A DNA stretch of 64,000 nt from Penium margaritaceum. Lineage: Eukaryota; Streptophyta; Zygnematophyceae; Desmidiales; Peniaceae. Below the pieces are notes generated by a model. It searched no databases. It was not told where the DNA came from and worked only from the letters and a program-made list of their open reading frames with translations. The translations under genes were made by a program, and so were the position numbers. Of this stretch, positions 36,292-48,992 are shown piece by piece. How positions within the stretch are numbered: position 1 is the first letter of the stretch; every line of letters begins with the position of its first letter. The stretch lies in assembly GCA_023375785.1 (NCBI GenBank), contig SZWC01000574.1, positions 50,901 through 114,900 on the forward strand. The letters are read 5' to 3'.

Positions 36292-39200
36292 TACCTTGTT
36301 TGCACCTGCAAGATCATGCCTAGTACATCTGCACTGTGATTGGACACTCTGACCGTGGCTGACTTGTGTTATGATTCATAGCCGTTTAAGGTACTTGGTA
36401 AACTTTGTGGTCATGATCAGTGGCACATGCCAACTTTGTCAAGGCATTGCGCACAATAGCCATGCCAAGCGATTGGCACGGTCATGCATATTAGATGTGC
36501 ACTGTGCTTGGGTACTCTGAATGTGGCTGACTTGTGTTACGGTTCGTAGAAGTTCAAGTCACTTGGCAAACTCTGTGGTCATGGTCAGTGGCACATGCCA
36601 ACTTTGTCAAAGCATTGCGCACAATAGCCATGCCATGGCACCGGTTTTTTACCTTGTTTATACCTGCAAGTTCATACATATTAGATGTGCACTGTGATTG
36701 GGCACTCTGACCGTGGCTGACTCGTGTTATGATCAATAGAAGTAAAAGTCACTTGGATACAGTTGTGGTTATGGTCAATGGCACATGCCAGCTTTGACAA
36801 GGCATTGCGCACAATAGCCACACCGAGCCACCAGTATTCTACCTTGTTTGTACCTGCAAGGTCATGCCTAGAACATCTGTACTGTGATTGGACACTCTGA
36901 CCGTGGCTGACTCGTGTTATGATTCTTAGCCGTTTAAGGTACTAGGTAAACATTGTGGTCATGGTCAGTGGCCCATGCAAACTTTGTCAAGGCATTGCAC
37001 ACGATATCCGTGCCAAGCCAACAGTTTTTCACCTTGTTTATACCTGCAAGGTCATGCATATTAGATGTAAACTGTGATTGGGTAATCTGAATGTGGCTGA
37101 CCTGTGTTACGGTTCGTAGAAAGTAGAGTCACTTGGTAAACTCTGTGGTCATGGTCAGTAGCACTTGCCAACTTTGTCAAATGATTGCGCACAATAGCCG
37201 TGCCAAGCCACCGGTTTTTACCTTGTTTATACCTGCACGTTCATGCATATTAGATGTGCACTGTGATTGGGCACTCTGACCGTGGCTGACGCATGTTACG
37301 ATTGGTAGAAGTTCAAGTCACTTGGTAAACTTTGTGGGCATGGTCAGTGGCACATGCCAACTTTGTCAAGGCATTGCACATAATAGCCACACCGAGCCAC
37401 TAGTACTCTACCTTGTTTGTACCTGCAAGAACATGCCTAGTATATATGCACTGTCATTGGACACTCTGACCGTGGCTGACTCTTGTTATGATCCATAGCC
37501 GTTTAATGTACTTGGCAAACTTTGTGGTCATGGTCAGTGCCACATGCCCATTTTGTCAAGGCATTGCGCACAATAGCCGTGCCAAGCCACCGGTTTTTTT
37601 ATCTTGTTTATACCTGCAAGGTCATGCATATTAGATGTGCACTACGATTGGGCACTCTGACCGTGGCTCACTCGTGTTACGATTCATCGAAGTTAAAGTC
37701 ACTAGGTAAAATTTGTGGTCACGGTCAGTGGCACATGCCAACTTTGTCAAGGCATTGCGCACAATAGCCACACCGAGCCACCAGTATTCTACCTTGTTTC
37801 TACATGCAAGATCATGCCTAGTACATCTGCACTGTGAGTGGAAACTCTGACCGTGGCTGACTCGTGTTATGATTCATATCCGTAAACTTTGTGGTCATGG
37901 TCAGTGGCACATGCAAACTTTGTCAAGGCATTGCACACAATAGCCGTGTCAAGCCAACAGTTTTTTCCCTTGTTTATACCTGCAAGGTCATGCATATTAG
38001 ATTTGCACTGTGATTGGGCACTCTGGATGTGGCTGACTCGTGTTACGATTTGTAGAAGTTAAAGTCACTCGGTAAACTTTGTGGTCATGGTCAGTGGCAC
38101 ATGCCAACTTTGTCAAGGCATTGTGCACAATAGCCATGCCAAGCCACCGGTTTTTTACCTTGATTATACCTGCAAGGTCATGCATATTAAATGTGCACTG
38201 TGATTGGGCACTCTGAGCGTGGCTGACTCGTGTTACGATTCGTAGAAGTTAAAGTCACTTGGTACACCTTGTGGTCATGGTCAGTGGCACATGCCAACGT
38301 TGTCCAGGCATTGCGCACAATAGCCACACCAAGCCACCGGTAGTTTGCCTTGTTTGCACCTGCAAGACCATGCCTAATACATCTGCACTGTGATTGGTCA
38401 CTCTGACCATGGCTGACTCGTGTTGTAATTCATAACCGTTTAATGTACTTGGCAAACGTTGTGGTCATGGTCAGTGGCACATGCCAACTTTGTCAAGGCA
38501 TTGCGCACAATAGCCGTGCCAAGCCACCGGTTTTTTACCTTTTCATACCAGTAACATCATGCATATTAGATGTGCACTATGATTGGACACTCTGACAGTG
38601 GTTGACTCGTGTTACGATTCGTAGAAGTTGAAGTCACTTGGTAAACGTTGTGGTCATGGTCAGTGGCACATGCCAACTTTGTCAAGTCATTGCGCACAAT
38701 AGCCACACCGAGACACCGGTATTCTACCTTGTTTATACCTGCAAGATCATGCCTAGTACATCTGCACTGTGATTGGAGACTCTCACCGTGGCTGACTCGT
38801 GTTATGCGTCATAGCCGTTTAAGGTACTTGGTAAACTTTGTGGCAATGGTCAGTGGCACATGCCAACTTTGTCAAGGTATTGCGCACAATAGCCATACCA
38901 AGCCACCGGTTCTTTCCTTTTTTATACGTGCAAGGTCATGCCTAGTACAACTGAACTGTTATTAGGCACTCTGACTGTGGCTGACTCGTGTTACGGGTTG
39001 TACACGTTAAAGTCACTTGGTAAACTTTGTGGTGGTGGTCAGTGGCACATGCCAACTTTGTCAAGGCATTGCGCACAATAGTCGTGCAAAGACACCGGTT
39101 TTTTTCCTTGTTTATACCTGCAAGGTCATGCATATTAGATGTGCACTGTGATTGGGTACTCTGACCATGATTGACTCGTGTTACGATTCCTATAAGTTAA

Positions 39201-40434
39201 AGTCACTTGGTAAAGTTTGTGGTCATGGTCAGTGGCACCTGCCAACATTGTCAAGGCATTGCGCACAATAGCTGTGCCACACCACCGGTTTCTTACCTTG
39301 TTCATACTTGCAAGGTCGTGCATGTTAGATGTGCACCGTGACTGGGCACTCTGAATGTGGCTGAATTGTGTTACAACCGCTAAAAGTTACAGTCACTTGG
39401 TAAACTTTGCGGTCATGGTCAGTGGCACATGCCAATTTTGTCAAGGCATTCCGCACAATATCTGTGCAAAGCCACCGGGTTGTTACCTTGTTTATACCTG
39501 CAAGGTCATGCATGTTAGGTGTGCACCGTGATTGGACACTCTGACTGTGGCTGACTCGTGTTACAGCTCGTAGAAGTTAAAGTCACTTGGTAAACTTTGT
39601 GGTCATGGTCAGTGGCACATGCCAACTTTGTCAAGGCATTGCGCACAATAGTCACGCCAGGCCACCGGTGTTTTACCTTGTTTGTACCTGCAAGATCATG
39701 CCTAATACATCTGCACTGTGATTGGACACTCTGACCGTGGCTGACTCGTGTTACGGTCAATAGAAGTTAAGTCACTTGGATACATTTGTGGTCATGGTTA
39801 GTGGCACATGCCAACTTTGTCAAGGCATTGCACACAATAGCCACACCGATCCACCAGTATTCTACCTTGTTTATACCTGTGAGGTCATGCCCAGTATATC
39901 TACACAGTGATTGGATACTCTGACCGTGGCTGTCTCGTGTTATGATTCATAGCCATTTAATGTACTTGATAAACTTTGTGGTCATGGTCAGTGGCACATG
40001 CCAACTTTGTCAAGGTATTGCGCACAATAGCCACACCGAGCCACCAGTAGTCTACCTTGTTTGTACCTGCAAGATCATGCATAGTACATGTGCACTGTGA
40101 TTGGACACTCTGACCGTGGCTGACTCGTGTTATGATTCATAGCCGTTTAATGTACTTGGTAAACGTTGTGGTCATGATCAGTGGCACATGCCAACTCTGT
40201 CAAGACATTGCGCACAATAGCCGTGCCAAGCCACCGGCTTTTTACCTTGTTTATACATGCAAGGTCATGCATATTATATGTGCACTGTGATTGGGGACTC
40301 TGACGGTGGCTGACTCGTGTTACGATTCGTAAAAGTTAAAGTCACTTGGTAAACTTTGTGGTCATGGTCAGTGGCACATGCCAACTTTGTCAAGGCATTG
40401 CGCACAATAGTTACACCAAACCACCAGTATTCTA
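36292..40434. repeat. 190-bp satellite array, segment 8
   Basis: About 22 monomers. Near 36465 a shortened monomer reads CCAAGCGATTGGCACGGTCA instead of the usual 45-base stretch; the same change recurs at about 44450, 45186 and 47910. No gene is seen. Confidence 0.93.
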
Positions 40435-40920
40435 CCTACTGCTCAAGGAACTCAATGATAGAGATTTGCCTGATTATGAAATGTATGAATTAGATGGAAA
40501 ATTTGGGTTCAGTATTCTTTTCGGAATCATAAGTGAACGAATTGACATTCAACTGACACATTGAATTCAACAAAAGGCCCAGAATCATTTCTGCAGAAAT
40601 CCAATATTTCAACAAGATATTCCATTGTACAAAGAAATACCAAGGATCACCGACGGGTCAAGGTGTGTGTCGTGTTACGTGGGTTTGTCATTTTGTACAG
40701 ATGGTTGTTCACGCCTATTTGTCCTTCCCTACCACGAATGACTCTACGGAAATTGTGAACTAACATGTGATGTGAAACATGAGTGAACATTTCCTGCACC
40801 ATGATTTCACCAAAAACATATTCAAAGGATTTTTGTAACATTTTAACTTCATCGAACGATTTTTTGCACAATTTCAATGACCAGAAAAACATTTAAAATT
40901 GAATACCTCGAGCAGTAGGG
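40435..40920. mobile_element. TIR element, copy 3 (486 bp)
   Basis: Same CCTACTGCTC/GAGCAGTAGGG ends and the same target position as copies 1 and 2. On the plus strand a frame reading LLKELNDRDLPDYEMY and on to IDIQLTH is open here, but is interrupted in copies 1 and 2. On the minus strand all copies encode variants of VQEMFTHVSHHML...RRVIRG (40647-40892 here). The latter faintly recalls the N-terminal helical region of PIF/Harbinger transposases, but the match is weak and the changes between copies look neutral. I therefore do not assign a gene. Confidence 0.72.
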
Positions 40921-43900
40921 TACCTTGGTTGCACCTGCAAGATCAAGCCTAGTACATCTTCACTGTGATTGGACACTCTGACTGTGGCTGACTCGTGTTA
41001 TGATTCATAGCCGTTTAAGGTACTTGGTAAACTTTGTGGTCATGGTCAGTGGCACATGCCAACTTTGTCAAAGCATTGCGCACAATAGCCATGCCAAGCC
41101 ACCGGTTTTCTACCTTGTTTATACCTGCAAGTTCATACATATAAGATGTGCACTGTGATTGGGCACTCTGACCATGATTGACTCGTGTTACGATTTGTAG
41201 AAGTTAAAGTCACTTGGTTAACTTTGTGGGCATGGTCAGTGGCACATGCCAATTTTGTCAAGGCATTACGCACAATAGCCACTTCGAGCCACCAGTATTC
41301 TACCTTGTTTCTACCTGCAAAATCATGCCTAGTACATCTGCAATGTGATTGGACACTCTGACCGTGTCTGACGCGTGTTATGATTCATAGCCGTTTAAGG
41401 TACTTGGTAAACTTTGTGGTCATGGTCAGTGGCACATGCAAACTTTGTCAAGGCATTGCGCACAATAGCCGTGTCAAGCCAATGGTTTTTTCCCTTGTTT
41501 GTACCTTTAAGGTCATGCATATTAGATGTGCACTGTGATTGGGCACTCTGAACGTGGCTGACTCGTGTTACGATTCGTAGAAGTTAAAGTCACTTGGTAA
41601 ACTTTGTGGTCATGGTCAGTGGCACATGCCAACTTTGTCAAGGCATTGTGCACAATAGCCGTGCCAAGCCACCGGTTTTTTACCTTCAATATACCTGCAA
41701 GGTCATGCATGTTAGATGTGCAATGTGATTGGGCACTCTGAGCGTGGCTGGCTCGTGTTACGATTCGCAGAAGTTGAAGTCACTTGGTAAACCTTGTGGT
41801 CATGGTCGGTGGCACATGCCAACTTTGTTGAGGCATTGCGCACAATAGTCACACCAAGCCACCGGTGGTTTACCTTGTTTGCACCTGCAAGATCATGCCT
41901 AATATATCTGCACTGTGATTGGTCACTCTGACCGTGGCTGACTCGTGTTATGATCAAAAGACGTAAACGTCACTTGGATACACTTGTGGTCATGGTCAGT
42001 GGCATATGCCAACTTTGTCAAGACACTGCGCACAAGAGCCACACCGAGCCACCAGTATTCTACCTTGTTTAAACCTGTAAGGTTATGCCCAGTATATCTG
42101 CACTGTGATTGGACATTCTGACCGTGGCTTACTCGTGTTACAATTCATAGCCGTTTAATGTACTTGGTAAACTTTGTGGTCATGGTCAGTGGCACATGCC
42201 AACTTTGTGAAGCCATTGCGCACAATAGCCGTGCCAAGCCACCGGTTTCTACCTTTTTATACCAGTAACGTCATGCATATTAGATGTGTACAATGATTGG
42301 ACACTCTGACAGTGGTTGACTGGTGATTGTGGTCATGGTCAGTGGGACATGCCAACTTTGTCAAGGCATTGCGCACAATAGCCGTGCCAAGCCACCAGTT
42401 TTTTACCTTGTGTATACCTGCAAGGTCATGCATATAAGATGTGCACTGTGATTGGGCACTCTGACCATGGCTGACTCGTGTTACGATTTGTATAAGTTAA
42501 AGTCACTTGGTAAGCTTTGTGGTCATTGTCAGTGGCACATGCCAACTTTGTCAAGTCGTTGCGCACAATAGCCACACCGAGACACCAGTATTCTATATTG
42601 TTTATACCTGCAAGATCATGCCTAGTAGATCTGCACTGTGATTGGACACTTTCACCGTGGCTGTCTCGTGTTATGAGTCATAGCCGTTTAAGGTACTTGG
42701 TAAATTTTGTGGTCATTGTCAGTGGCACATGCCAACTTTGTCAAGGCATTGCGCACAATAGCCGTACCAAGCCACCGGTTTTTTACCTTGTTTATACCTG
42801 CAAGGTCATGCCTAGTACAACTGAACTGTGATTAGGCACTCTGACTGTGGCTGACTTGTGTTACGGTTTGTAGAAGTTACAGTCACTTGGTAAACTTTGT
42901 GGTCATTATCAGTGGCACATGCCAACTTTTTCAAGGCATTGCGCACAATAGTCGTGCCAAGCCACCGATTTTTACCATGTTTATACCTGCAAGGTCATGC
43001 ATATTAGATGTGCACTGTGATTGGGTACTCTGACCGTGATTGACTCGTGTTACGATTCGTAGACGTTAAAGTCACTTGGTAAACTTTGTGGTCATGGTCA
43101 GTGGCACATGCCAACATTGTCAAGGCATTGCGCACAACAGCTGTGCAAAGCCACCGGTTTTTTACCTTGTTTATACCTGCAAAGTCATGCATGTTAGATG
43201 TGCACCGTGATTGGGCACCTGAATGTGGCTGACTCGTGTTCCGATCGCTAGAAGTTAAAGTCACTTGGTAAACTTTGTGGTCATGGTCAGTGGCACATGC
43301 CAGTTTCGTCAAGGCATTGCGCACAATAGCTGTGCCAAGCCATCGGTTTTTTACCTTGTTAATACCTGCAAGGTCATGCATGCTAGATGTGCACCGTGAT
43401 TGGACACTCTGACTGTGACTGACTCGTGTTACGATTCGTAGAAGTTAAAGTAACTTGGTAAACTTTGTGGTCATGGTCAGTGGCACATGCCAACTTCGTC
43501 AAGGCATTGCGCACAATAGCCACACAAAGCCACCGGTATTTTACCTTTTTTGTACCTGCAAGATCATGCCTAATACATCTGCACTGTGATTGGACACTCT
43601 CACCATGGCTGACTCGTGTTATGATCAATAGACGTAAAGTCACTTGGATACATTTGTGGTCATGGTCAGTGGCACATGCCAACTTTGTCAAGGCATTGCA
43701 CACAATAGCCACACTGATCCACAAGTATTCTACCTTGTTTATACATGCAAGGTCATGCCCATTATATTTGCACTGTGATTGGGCACTCTGACCGTGGCTG
43801 ACACGTGTTATGATTCATAGCCGTTTAATGTACTTGGTAAACTTTGTGGTCATGGTTAGTGGCACATGCCAACTTTGTCAAGACATTGCGCACAAAAGCC

Positions 43901-46900
43901 GTGCCAAGCCACCGGGTTATGCCTAGTACATCTGAACTGTGACTGGGTACTCTGACCGTGGCTGACTCGTGTTATTATTCGTAGAGGTTGAAGTCACTTG
44001 GTAAACTTTGTGGTTGTGGTCAGTGGCACATGCCAACTTTGTCAAGGCATTGCGCACAATAGCTGCACCGAGCCACCAGTGTTCTACCTTGTTTAAACCT
44101 GCGAGGTCATGCACAGTATATCTGCACAGTGATTGGATACTCTGACCGTGGCTGTCTCGTGTTATGATTCATAGCCGTTTAATGTACTTGGTAAACTTTG
44201 TGGTCATGGTCAGTGGCACATGCCAACTTTGTCAAGGCATTGCGCACAATAGCCACACCGAGCTTCCAGTATTCTGCCTTATTTGTACCTGCAAGATCAT
44301 GCATAGTACATGTGCACTGTGATTGGACACTCTGACCGTGGCTGACTCGTGATATGATTCATAGCCGTTGAATGTACTTGGTAAACTTTGTGGCCATGGT
44401 CAGTGGCACATGCCAACTTTGTCGAGGCATTGCGTACAATAGCCATGCCAAGCGATTGGCACGGGCATGCATATTAGATGTGCACTGAGATTGGCCACTC
44501 TGACCATGGCTGACTCGTGTTATGATTCGTAGAAGTTCAAGTCACTTGGTAAACTTTGTGGGCATGGTCAGTGGCACATGCCAACTTTGTCAAGGCATTG
44601 CACATAATAGCTACACCGAGCCACTAGTACTCTACATTGTTTGTACCTGCAAGATCATGCCTTGTATATCTGCACTATGATTGGACACTCTGACCGTGGC
44701 TGACTCGTGTCATGATCAATAGAAGTAAAAGTCAGTTGGATACAATTGTGGTCATGGTCAGTGGCACATGCCAACTTTGTCATGGCATTGCGCACAATAG
44801 CCACACCGAGCCACCAGTATTCTTCCTTGTTTGTACCTGCAAGATCATGCCTAGTACATGTGCACTGTGATTGGACACTCTGACCGTGGCTGCCTCGTGT
44901 TATGATTCATATCCGTTTAATGTACTTGGTAAACTTTGTGGTCATGGTCAGTGGCACATGCCAACTTTGTCAAGGCATTGCGCACAATAGCCACACCGAG
45001 CCACCAGTATTCTGCCTTGTTTGTACCTGCAAGATCATGCCTAGTACATGTGCACTGTGATTGGACACTCTGACCGTGGCTGACTCGTGATATGATTCAT
45101 AGCCGTTGAATGTACTTGGTAAACATTGTGGTCATGGTCAGTGGCACATGCCAACTTTGTCAAGGCATTGCGTACAATAGCCATGCCAAGTGATTGGCAC
45201 CGTCATGCATATTAGATGTGCACTGTGATTGGGCACTCTGAATGTGGCTGACCTGTGTTACGGTTTGTAGAAGTTAAAGTCAATTGGTAAACTTTATGGG
45301 CATGGTCAGTGGCACATGCCAGCTTTGTCAAGGCATTGCACATAATAGCCACACCGAGCCACTAGTACTCTACATTGTTTGTACCTGCAATATCATGCCT
45401 TGTATATCTGCACTATGATTGGACACTCTGACCGTGGCTGACTCGTGTCATGATCAATCGAAGTAAAAGTCAGTTGGATACAATTGTGGTCATGGTCAGT
45501 GGCACATGCCAACTTTGTCAAGGCATTGCGCACAATAGCCGTGCCAAGCCACCGGTTTTTTTACCTCGTTCATACCTGCAAGGTCATGCATATTAGATGT
45601 GCACTGAGATTGGCCACTCTGACCATGGCTGACTCGTGTTACGGTTTGTAGAAGTTCAAGTCAATTGGTTAACTTTGTGGGCATGGTCAGTGGCACATGC
45701 CAAGTTTGTCAAGGCATTGCACATAATAGCCACACCGAGCCACTAGTACTCTACATTGTTTGTACCTGCAAGATCATGCCTTGTATATCTGCACTATGAT
45801 TGGACACTCTGACCGTGGCTGACTCGTGTCATGATCAATAGAAGTAAAAGTCAGTTGGATACAATTGTGGTCATGGTCAGTGGCACATGCCAACTTTGTC
45901 AAGGCATTGCGCACAATAGCCACACCGAGCCACCAGTATTCTTCCTTGTTTGCACCTGCAAGATCATGCCTAGTACATCTGCACTGTGATTGGACACTCG
46001 GGTCGTGGCCGACGCGTGTTATGATTCTTAGCCGTTTAAGGTACTTGGTGAACTTTGTGGTCATGGTCAGTGGCACATGCAAACTTTGTCAAGGCATTGC
46101 ACACAATAGCCGTGCCAGGCCAACGGTTTTTTCCCTTGTTTATACCTTTAAGGTCATGCATATTAGATGTACAATGTGATTGGGCACTCTGAATGTGGCT
46201 GACTTGTGTTACGATTCGTAGAAGATAAAGTCACTTGGTAAACTTTGTGGTCATGGTCAGTGGCACATTCCAACTTTGTCAAGCCATTGTGCACAATAGC
46301 CGTGCCAAGCCACCGGTTTTTTACCTTATTAGACCAGCAACGTCATGCATATCAGATGTGCACTATGATTAGACACTCTGACAGTGGCTGACTCGTGTTA
46401 CCATATGTAGAAGTTAAAGTCACTTGGTAAACCTTGTGGTCATGGTCAGTGGCACATGCCAACTTTGTCAATGCATGACGCACAATAGCCGTGCCAAGCC
46501 ACCGGTTTTGTACCTTGTGTATACCTGCAAGGTCATGCATATTAGATGTGCACTGTGATTGGGCACTCTGACTGTGGCTGACACGTGTTACAAATCGAAG
46601 AAGTTAAAGTTACTTGGTAAACGTTGTGGTCATGGTCAGTGGCACATGCCAACTTTGTTAAGTCATTGCGCACAATAGCCACACCGATACGCCAGTATTC
46701 TACCTGGTTTGTACCTGCAAGATCATGTTTAGTACATCTGCACTGTGATTGGACACCCTGACCGTGGCTGACTCGTGTTATGAGTCATAGCCGTTTACGG
46801 TACTTGGTACACTTTGTGGTCATAGTCAGTAGCACATGCCAACTTTGTCAAGGAATTGCGCACAATAGCTGTGCCAAGCCACCGGTTTTTTACCTTGTAC

Positions 46901-48992
46901 ATACCTGCAAGGTCACGCCTAGTACATCTGAAATGTGATTGGGCACTCTGATTGTGGCTGACTTGTGTTACGATTCGTATAAGCTAAAGTCACTTGGTAA
47001 ACTTTGTGGTCATGGTCAGTGGCACATGCCAACTTTGTCAAGGCATTGCGCACAGTAGTCGTGCCAAGCCACCCGTTCTTTACCTTGTTTATACCTGCAA
47101 GGTCATGCATATTAGATGTGCACTCTGATTGATCAATAGATGTAAAAGTCACTTGGATACATTTGTGGTCATGGTCAGTGGCACATGCCAACTTTATCAA
47201 GGTATTGCGCACAATAGCCACACCGAGCCACCAGTACTCAACCTTGTTCATAGCCATTTAAGGTACTTGGTAAACTTTCTGGTCATGGTTAGTGGCACAT
47301 GCCAAATTTGTCAAGACATTGCGCACAATAGCCGTGCCAAGCCACCGGGTTTTTGCCTTGTTTATACCTGTAAGGTCATGCCTAGTACATCTGAACTGTG
47401 ACTGGGTACTCCGACCGTGGCTGACTCGTGTTATTATTTGTAGAAGTTGAAGTCACTTGGTAACCTTTGTGGTTGTGGTCAGTGGCACATGCCAACTTTG
47501 TCAAGGCATTGCGCACAATAGCTGCACCGAGCCACCAGTATTCTACCTTGTTTAAACCTGCGAGGTCATGCCCAGTATATTTGCACAGTGATTGGATACT
47601 CTGACCATGGCTGTCTCGTGTTATGATTCATAGCCGTTTAATGTATTTGGTAAACTTTGTGGTCATGGTCAGTGGCACATGCCAACTTTGTCAAGGCATT
47701 GCGCACAATAGCCACACCGAGCCACCAGTATTCTGCCTTCTTTGTACCTGCAAGATCACGCATAGTACATGTGCACTGTGATTGGACACTCTGACCGTGG
47801 CTGACTCGTGATATGATTCATAGCCGTTGAATGTACTTGGTAAACGTTGTGGTCATGGTCAGTGGCACATGCCAACTTTGTCAAGGCATTGCGTACAATA
47901 GCCATGACAAGCGATTGGCACGGTCATGCATAATAGATGTGCACTGTGATTGGGCACTCTGAATGTGGCTGACCTATGTTACGGTCTGTAGAAGTTCAAG
48001 TCAATTGGTAAACTTTGTGGGCATGGTCAGTGGCACATGCCAACTTTGTCAAGGCATTGCACATAATAGCCACACCGAGCCACTAGTACTCTACCTTGTT
48101 TGTACCTGCAAGATCATGCCTTGTATATCTGCACTATGATTGGACACTCTGACCGTGGCTGACTCGTGTCATGATCAATAGAAGTAAAAGTCAGTTGGAT
48201 ACAATTGTGGTCATGGTCAGTGGCACATGCCAACTTTGTCAAGGCATTGCGCACAATATCCACACCGAGCCACCAGTATTCTACCTTGTTTATACCTGCA
48301 AGGTCATGCTTAGTATATCTGCACTGTGATTGGACCCTCTGACCGTGGCTGAATCGTGTTACGATTCATAGCCGTTTAATGTACTTTGTAAACTTTGTGG
48401 TCATGGTCAGTGGCACATGCCAATTTTGTCAGGGCATTGCGCACAATAGCCGTGCCAAGCCACCGGTTTTTTACCTTGTTCATACCTGCAAGGTCATGCA
48501 TATTAGATGTGCACTGAGATTGGCCACTCTGACCATGGCTGACTTGTGCTATGATTCGTAGAAGTTCAAGTCAATTGGTAAACTTTGTGGTCACAGTCAG
48601 TGGCACATGCCAACTTTGTCAAGGCATTGCGCACAATAGCCACACCGAGCCACCAGTATTCTACCTTGTTTGCACCTGAAAGATCATGCCTAGTACATCT
48701 GCACTGTGATTGGACACTCGGATCGTGGCTGACGCATGTTATGATTCTTAGCCGTTTAAGGTACTTGGTGAACTTTGTGGTCATGGTCAGTGGCACATGC
48801 AAACTTTGTCAAGGAATTGCGCACAATAGCTGTGCCAAGTCACCGGTATTTTACCGTGTACATACCTGCAAGGTCACGCCTAGTACATCTGAAATGTGAT
48901 TGGGCACTCTGACTGCGGCTGACTCGTGTTACGATTCGTAGAAGCTAAAGTCACTTGGTAAACTTTGTGGTCATGGTCAGTGGCACATGCCA
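40921..48992. repeat. 190-bp satellite array, segment 9
   Basis: About 42 monomers with heavy local rearrangement. A block around 43900-44800 recurs around 47350-48250 (offset about 3460 bp). A class 2 variant with CCACTAGTACTCTAC, CCTTGTATATCTGC and CATGATCAATAGAAG appears near 44610, 45345, 45735 and 48070. Some monomers are cut short, as at 42310-42330 and 43915. No gene is seen. Confidence 0.93.
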
